DNA of 64,000 nucleotides from JBCAXA01 sp038534295 (lineage in GTDB: Bacteria > Pseudomonadota > Gammaproteobacteria > Steroidobacterales > Woeseiaceae). The stretch spans positions 806,001 to 870,000 of the forward strand of contig JBCAXA010000001.1 of assembly GCA_038534295.1 (NCBI GenBank), in the 5' to 3' direction. Each line of letters begins with the position of its first letter. Positions within the stretch are counted from its first letter, which is position 1. The position numbers and the translations under genes are program-made. Below the pieces are notes generated by a model. The model did not search any database, had not been told where the DNA came from, and saw only the letters and a program-made list of their open reading frames with translations. Of this stretch, positions 59,818-64,000 are shown in pieces.

Positions 59818-61043
59818 GGCTCATCCATCGCGCCCGGAAGGGCGCTCCTACATCTTCGTTGGCTCTCGCGACAAACCCCGATGTAGGAGCGGGCTTCTGC
59901 CCGCGATGCAACGCAACAGTGCGTCGATTTTCTTCCTGGAGATGTAGGAGCGGGCTTCTGCCCGCGATCCGACGCAATAGTGCGTCGGTCTTCGTTCTGG
60001 AGATAGAGGCACGATGTTCGCGCCTCGACTCGTCCATCGCGCCCGGAAGGGCGCTCCTACATCTTCGTTGGCTGCCGCGACAAACTCCAATGTAGGAGCG
60101 GGCTTCTGCCCGCGATCCGACGCAACAGTCTGTCGATCTTCGTTCTGGAGATTGAGGCACGATATTCGCGCCACGACTCATCCATCGCGCCCGGAAGGGC
60201 GCTCCTACATCTTCGTTTGCTGTCGCGGCCAACCCCGATGTAGGAGCGGGCTTCTGCCCGCGATTCAACGCATCAGTGCGTCGATCTTCGTTCTGGAGAT
60301 AGAGGCGCGATACTCACGCCTCGACTCGTCCATCGCGCCCCGAAGGGCGCTCCTACATCTTCGTTGGCTGCTGCGACAAACCCCGATGTAGGAGCAGGCT
60401 TCTGCCCGCGATCCGACGCAACAGTCTGTCGATCTTCGTTCTGGAGATGTAGGAGCGGGCTTCTGCCCGCGATACGGCGCAACAGTGCGTCGGTCTTCGT
60501 TCCGGAGATAGAGGCACGATATTCGCGCCTCGACTCGTCCATCGCGCCCCGGAAGGGCGCTCCTACATCTTCGCTGGCTGTCGCGACAAACCCCGATGTA
60601 GGAGCGGGCTTCTGCCCGCGATGCAACGCAACAGTGCGTCGGTCTTCGTTTCGGAGATAGAGGCGCGATTTGCGCGCCTCGACTCGTCCATCGCGCCCGG
60701 AAGGGCGCTCCTACATCTTCGTTGGCTGCTGCGACAAACCCCGATGTAGGAGCGGGCTTCTGCCCGCGATCCAACGCAACAGTGCGTCGGTCTTCGTTCT
60801 GAAGATGTAGGAGCGGGCTTCTGCCCGCGATACGGCGCAACAGTGCGTCGGTCTTCGTTCCGGAGATAGAGGCACGATATTCGCGCCTCGACTCGTCCAT
60901 CGCGCCCGGAAGGGCGCTCCTACATCTTCGTTGGCTGTCGCGGCAAACCCCGATGTAGGAGCGGGCTTCTGCCCGCGATTCAATGCAACCGTGCGTCGAT
61001 TTTCTTCCTGGAGATGTAGGAGCGGGCTTCTGCCCGCGATTCA
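59818..61043. repeat. REP/BIME array 2 with higher-order structure
   Basis: The 1.2 kb between the MFS gene and a small membrane gene holds no convincing coding sequence. It contains eleven forward REPs (GATGTAGGAGCGGGCTTCTG then CCCGCGAT) and seven inverted REPs (GCGCCCGGAAGGGCGC then CTCCTACATC). The inverted units start at 59831, 60040, 60188, 60336, 60545, 60694 and 60903, spacing 209, 148, 148, 209, 149 and 209. The 60-base difference is one extra forward monomer. Other repeated hairpins are CCGACGCA-ACAG-TGCGTCGG and GAGGCGCG...CGCGCCTC. The last unit ends exactly at the stop codon of the 61041 gene. Confidence 0.95.
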
Positions 61044-61280
61044 ATCAAGACTTGTACGTCGGGCTCGAAACAACAGCACGACAGCAGCAACCACTCCGAT
61101 CAACACCAAGAACGGCCAAAACCAACTCCAAAACGTCTCGGCAACGTTCATCCATTGGGTGCCGTACTCGTCGCGAAAGACGCGGCCCGGATTCACGTAC
61201 CACGCACGGATCGTGATCGGCACCGCGACCAGCGTCGCGCCGACCAGCGCTATAGCCAGCGAACGCAGGACAAGCAACAC
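61041..61280 (-). CDS. Small two-helix membrane protein
   Basis: 79 residues with two helices (about 3-24 and 50-70) and a basic C-terminus (FRARRTSLD). No family recognised. Its stop codon lies at the edge of REP array 2, so the array may have inserted directly against the 3' end of the gene. Start of a run of four small minus-strand genes. Confidence 0.55.
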   Translation of the reverse strand: MLLVLRSLAIALVGATLVAVPITIRAWYVNPGRVFRDEYGTQWMNVAETFWSWFWPFLVLIGVVAAVVLLFRARRTSLD

Positions 61281-61298
61281 GACAATACGCCGCGTTGA

Positions 61299-61718
61299 TT
61301 ACTCGTCGTCGACGAACGGAAAAATGTAAACGTCCGCTTCAGTCGGCTCGGCGTTTTCGTCATCGAGAGCTAAGTTCTCATCGCGCCGCACCACCGGAAT
61401 CGACAAGCCCAGCACATCGTTGTTGGCATTCTCGAACAGCGCCACCAGACATTTGTCGGCGTAATTCGGCCACGCCGTGCAGCTTGCCACGTAGCCGCCG
61501 GTCGCTACCTTTGCTTTGGCGCCCGCCTGCAGCGAGTTCAATTGTTCTGACAGCGGCGTCTCGTCCTCTTCCTCAAAGGCTGACACCGAAATTTCAACCT
61601 TGCCGGCATCGGTCAACAGCAGATTCAGCGGAAAAAGCGACGGCTGAGCGGCGAGCGTTTGATTGACCGAGGCGATCAAGTACGCCAACAGGTGCCCGAA
61701 TTGATCTCTGTAGTCCAT
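61299..61718 (-). CDS. Hypothetical soluble acidic protein
   Basis: 139 residues from ATG 61718, the in-frame start nearest a ribosome-binding-like AAGGGCG. No signal peptide. The C-terminus is strongly acidic (DDENAEPTEADVYIFPFVDDE). I do not recognise the family. It lies 18 bases before the 79-residue membrane protein gene on the same strand. Confidence 0.55.
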   Translation of the reverse strand: MDYRDQFGHLLAYLIASVNQTLAAQPSLFPLNLLLTDAGKVEISVSAFEEEDETPLSEQLNSLQAGAKAKVATGGYVASCTAWPNYADKCLVALFENANNDVLGLSIPVVRRDENLALDDENAEPTEADVYIFPFVDDE

Positions 61719-61760
61719 GTCCGTCGCCCTTCGTCCGATTAACGAGCACTGTCGCACGCC

Positions 61761-62189
61761 CTAGCGTGACGCGCCAATCCATCGCCAATGGCACGCAGCA
61801 AGTGCCGCGGTAAGTGCGGTAGTCGCGATGGCCGACACGGCGATATAAGTCGGCGCCAGATTCGCCCATGACTGCGCCTCGCCAATCAGCAGCGATCCCC
61901 AAAGCAGAACGGCGGCGAGCCCGTTGCTGACGATCCCCATCGCGACGGTACCCGACGGATAGCGCGCAGCAGCGATCTCGGCGAGACCGTTGCCGTAGCC
62001 GATGACGAGCGCAATGTATGCCGCGCCCAAGAGACGCCGAAACAGTGCCGGCTCGAGCGGCGGGAAACCCATCCATGCAATAAGACTGTCCGGCGCGACT
62101 AAGAGCGGCGGCCCCCACAGCAGCAACGTGACTGCGATTTTGATCTGCAGCACCCGCCGCAGTGGCGACAGCGTCGGCGCGGCGACCAA
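61761..62189 (-). CDS. Hypothetical membrane protein, four helices
   Basis: 142 residues, helices at about 15-35, 52-68, 80-102 and 110-132. The region FRRLLGAAYIALVIGYGNGL is reminiscent of small DUF-type proteins with repeated GxxYxxLxxGY, but I cannot name a family. It is three bases from the stop of the upstream coiled-coil gene, so the two are probably cotranscribed. Confidence 0.55.
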   Translation of the reverse strand: MVAAPTLSPLRRVLQIKIAVTLLLWGPPLLVAPDSLIAWMGFPPLEPALFRRLLGAAYIALVIGYGNGLAEIAAARYPSGTVAMGIVSNGLAAVLLWGSLLIGEAQSWANLAPTYIAVSAIATTALTAALAACHWRWIGASR

Positions 62190-62192
62190 CAG

Positions 62193-62444
62193 CTAGAAGA
62201 ACCGGATGAGCAGGAAAATAATCAGTGCCAAGCAAATGGCAATGCCGGGTACGGCCACGCGGCCAATCTGCTTCGCACGCTCGACGGCCTCCTTCTGCAG
62301 CTTGAGCGATGTCTCGATTTGATCGCGGGCACGCTCCATTTGTTCACGAGCAACCGCCAGATGCTCCTCCTGGCGCTCGAGGGACAAACGCTGATTGTCG
62401 CGAATCTCGATGAGCAGAGCCTTGACGTCCGGGTCGCTACTCAT
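62193..62444 (-). CDS. Small coiled-coil protein with C-terminal membrane anchor
   Basis: 83 residues from ATG 62444, preceded by GGAG at nine bases. A charged, heptad-like helix (about 5-55, with RQEEHLAVAREQMERARDQ) is followed by a single hydrophobic segment (about 62-80) at the C-terminus. Tail-anchored coiled-coil topology; no family known to me. Promoter not found. Confidence 0.6.
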   Translation of the reverse strand: MSSDPDVKALLIEIRDNQRLSLERQEEHLAVAREQMERARDQIETSLKLQKEAVERAKQIGRVAVPGIAICLALIIFLLIRFF

Positions 62445-62635
62445 GGGGGTCTCCAATCCAATTAAAGCGATCGAGTTCCAGAGCAGCTGCACGGCGCCGA
62501 CGATGATCCGAGAAACGCTCGCCGTCACTTCTCGCTGTCGCGTAGCCGTTTACCTTCCACGGCTTACACAGTTTGCAGCCCGCGCGGCGGTTGGCCGCTC
62601 TACCTCGTTTGTGATGCATGCAAATGTCTCACCGA

Positions 62636-62980
62636 CTAAGCCGCCTGCGTGTCGATCTCGGCCTGCAGCGCCTCGATCTGCTCTATGACGCTGATGAATT
62701 TCTCGCCGAACGGTGTCACGCGGTACTCGACGCGCGGCGGCACTTCGTTGTACGCAATGCGCTCGAGAATGCCGAACTCGACGTTACGCTTCAGACACGC
62801 ATTCAGCACCTTGGTCGTGAGCCCCTCGACGCTGCGTTCCATTTGGCCCGGTCGATTGATGCCGCGGGCCAGCAATTGATAGACGGTGAGCGACCATTTG
62901 CAGCCGAAAATCACCTCGACCATGCGGGCGCTCTCCTCCGGTGGCAGTTTTCGCTCAATTTTTTTCTCTAATGAATTCAT
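62636..62980 (-). CDS. HxlR-family transcriptional regulator
   Basis: 114 residues from ATG 62980. Winged helix with the family pattern FGCKWSLTVYQLLARGINRP, LTTKVLNACLK and PPRVEYRVTPFGEKF. HxlR proteins often sense redox or aldehyde stress via a cysteine; Cys near residue 26 (GCKW) is the usual sensor position. Divergent from an SDR gene with 104 bases between, the common regulator/oxidoreductase arrangement. Confidence 0.9.
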   Translation of the reverse strand: MNSLEKKIERKLPPEESARMVEVIFGCKWSLTVYQLLARGINRPGQMERSVEGLTTKVLNACLKRNVEFGILERIAYNEVPPRVEYRVTPFGEKFISVIEQIEALQAEIDTQAA

Positions 62981-63084
62981 CAATTTGTACCGTCTGGAAC
63001 CTACCTGACCGAATTGTGCTTACTTTTTTCGGGCTCTGAAAAGCCATAGCGTAGCGCCATCTTCTCATGCACTTGGAGCACGAC

Positions 63085-63852
63085 ATGAACAGCATAACTC
63101 AGCCTCTAGCACTTATCGTTGGCGGATCGAGCGGCATGGGTTTCGCCACCGCGAAAGCCCTGCTCGATCGCGATATCGACGTCGTCATCGTCGGCAGCAC
63201 GAAGCAGAAACTCGACAACGCCAAAGCCGAACTGTCGGCGCACGGCAACGTCGAGGCGCTGCAGGCGGATTTGTACAAGCAGGAAGACGTCGATCGACTC
63301 GTCGATTTCATCGACGCGTCCGACCGTCCGATCGGCTACCTGGTCAACGCGGCGGGGTACTTCAACCCGACCTCCTTCCTCGAACACACCGGTGAGGACT
63401 ACGATCGCTATCTCGATCTCAATCGCGCGACGTTTTTCCTCTCGCAAGCCGTGTCGAAAAACATGGCGAAGTTCGGCGGCGGCTCAATTGTCAACATCGG
63501 CTCGATGTGGGCACAGCAGGCGATCAAGGCAACGCCGTCATCGGCCTACTCAATGGCGAAAGCCGGGCTGCACGCGCTTACGCAGCATATGGCGATGGAA
63601 CTGGCCGACAGCAATATCCGCGTCAATGCGGTCTCGCCGGCTGTCGTCAAAACGCCGATCTACGAAGCCTTTATTGATCCGGCGGCGATCGACGACACGC
63701 TGGCAACGTTCAACGGCTTCCACCCGATCGGCCGTATCGGTTCGCCCGACGATGTCGCCGCGGTGATCGGCTTCCTGCTGAGCGACCAGGCGAGCTGGGT
63801 GACCGGCGCGATCTGGGACGTCGACGGCGGCGTCATCGCGGGACGGAACTGA
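63085..63852 (+). CDS. Short-chain dehydrogenase/reductase
   Basis: 255 residues from ATG 63085, which has TTGGAG nine bases upstream (an ATG at 63067 is in frame but lacks one). NAD(P)-binding GGSSGMGFA, the YxxxK active site (YSMAK, with upstream Ser in IVNIGSM) and the NAG-type NAAGYF motif are present. Classical SDR of unknown substrate, probably controlled by the divergent HxlR protein. Confidence 0.93.
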   Translation: MNSITQPLALIVGGSSGMGFATAKALLDRDIDVVIVGSTKQKLDNAKAELSAHGNVEALQADLYKQEDVDRLVDFIDASDRPIGYLVNAAGYFNPTSFLEHTGEDYDRYLDLNRATFFLSQAVSKNMAKFGGGSIVNIGSMWAQQAIKATPSSAYSMAKAGLHALTQHMAMELADSNIRVNAVSPAVVKTPIYEAFIDPAAIDDTLATFNGFHPIGRIGSPDDVAAVIGFLLSDQASWVTGAIWDVDGGVIAGRN

Positions 63853-63870
63853 TGAGCCGGCTAGTGGAAT

Positions 63871-63893
63871 GGGTCGCCCGAATCGGGCGGCCC
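63871..63893. terminator. Weak bidirectional hairpin between SDR and the next gene
   Basis: GGGTCGCCCGA-A-TCGGGCGGCCC is an 11-base arm inverted repeat with one mismatch, placed between two converging stop codons (63852 and 63918). There is no U-tract on either strand, so it would be a poor intrinsic terminator. Confidence 0.4.
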
Positions 63894-63917
63894 AATCAAG
63901 GCAGCGGCAAGGGTCTC

Positions 63918-64000
63918 CTAGCCCGCGAGGCGTGCGAGCAGGTCCTGGATGGTCGACTCCCAGGCGTCGAAGTCATCGCTTTCCTCCCAGAGCTCGCGGA
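63918..64000 (-). CDS. C-terminal end of an unidentified protein, cut by window
   Basis: On the minus strand an open frame enters from base 64000 and ends at TAG 63920-63918. The visible C-terminus reads RELWEESDDFDAWESTIQDL followed by LARLAG. Too short to assign. It is convergent with the SDR gene. Confidence 0.5.
   Translation of the reverse strand, partial: RELWEESDDFDAWESTIQDLLARLAG

Noticed and set aside
56413..61043. CRISPR array
   Set aside because: Repeats are hairpin REPs in both orientations with near-identical spacers and no cas genes; CRISPR spacers would be unique.
56413..61043. Mobile element or transposon ends
   Set aside because: No transposase, integrase or target-site duplication is visible; the REPs are probably moved by a RAYT encoded elsewhere.
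60265..61044. Long open frame (259 codons, minus) across array 2 with RGQKPAPTS-type repeats
   Set aside because: It is only the translation of the REP units, whose lengths happen to keep a frame open; it repeats in several frames and has no ribosome-binding site.

Overview
The window is a 64 kb piece of a GC-rich bacterial chromosome, almost certainly from a gammaproteobacterium. The block dsbD, tlpA-like, aroQ, accB, accC, prmA, DUF3426, dusB, fis, purH, purD and the rho/trxA//rhlB arrangement are gammaproteobacterial gene orders. A secreted S46 dipeptidyl peptidase, a GlyGly-CTERM surface protein and GTAGGAG-type REP arrays fit the Woeseiales/Xanthomonadales/Chromatiales neighbourhood, but that placement is inference. 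There is no rRNA, tRNA, CRISPR array, prophage or insertion sequence that I can support. Most of the window is core chromosome with accessory genes between core blocks.

Layout. 1-9.7 kb: end of folE, a beta-propeller lipid-site hydrolase-like protein, a Bcr/CflA exporter, a TetR-controlled MFP/ABC exporter operon with a visible promoter and operator, a divergent M49-like zinc lipoprotein, an SRPBCC/GyrI protein and a small unknown gene. 9.8-13.4 kb: ileS, encoding a type-2 isoleucyl-tRNA synthetase (GIHH instead of HIGH) behind a complete transcriptional T-box riboswitch. 13.4-23.3 kb: S46 peptidase, epoxide-hydrolase-like and kynureninase-like pair, DsbA-like protein, msrPQ, GlyGly-CTERM protein, DUF6928-like protein, sterol-desaturase-like hydroxylase. 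23.4-41.8 kb: CIRCE-controlled groESL, then the long core run from dsbD to moeA, a membrane diguanylate cyclase and an HTH-citrate-synthase regulator. 41.9-56.4 kb: CoA transferase, VOC protein, trxA-rho, rhlB, yrfG, cysQ, a four-gene trhO/receiver operon, plsB, glk, an M48-TerB protein and a GNAT enzyme. 56.4-61.0 kb: two REP/BIME arrays around a secreted acidic-repeat protein, a membrane protein and an MFS exporter. 61.0-64.0 kb: a run of small membrane proteins, an HxlR regulator divergent from its SDR partner, and the tail of a further gene.

How genes work together. Isoleucine supply is sensed by the T-box, which reads uncharged tRNA-Ile (specifier AUC, UGGU bulge) and controls only the ileS2 mRNA. 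DsbD, the TlpA-like protein, MsrPQ and TrxA form periplasmic and cytoplasmic thiol/methionine redox functions. AroQ, AccBC, PrmA, DusB, Fis and PurHD supply precursors and translation functions in co-directional, closely spaced units. The strongest candidate for something new is the T-box/ileS2 unit, because T-boxes are a Gram-positive regulatory class and I know of no described case in Gammaproteobacteria. Second-tier observations are the higher-order REP array, a DsbD with two sensor-grade N-domains, and the divergent HTH-citrate synthase/CoA transferase pair.
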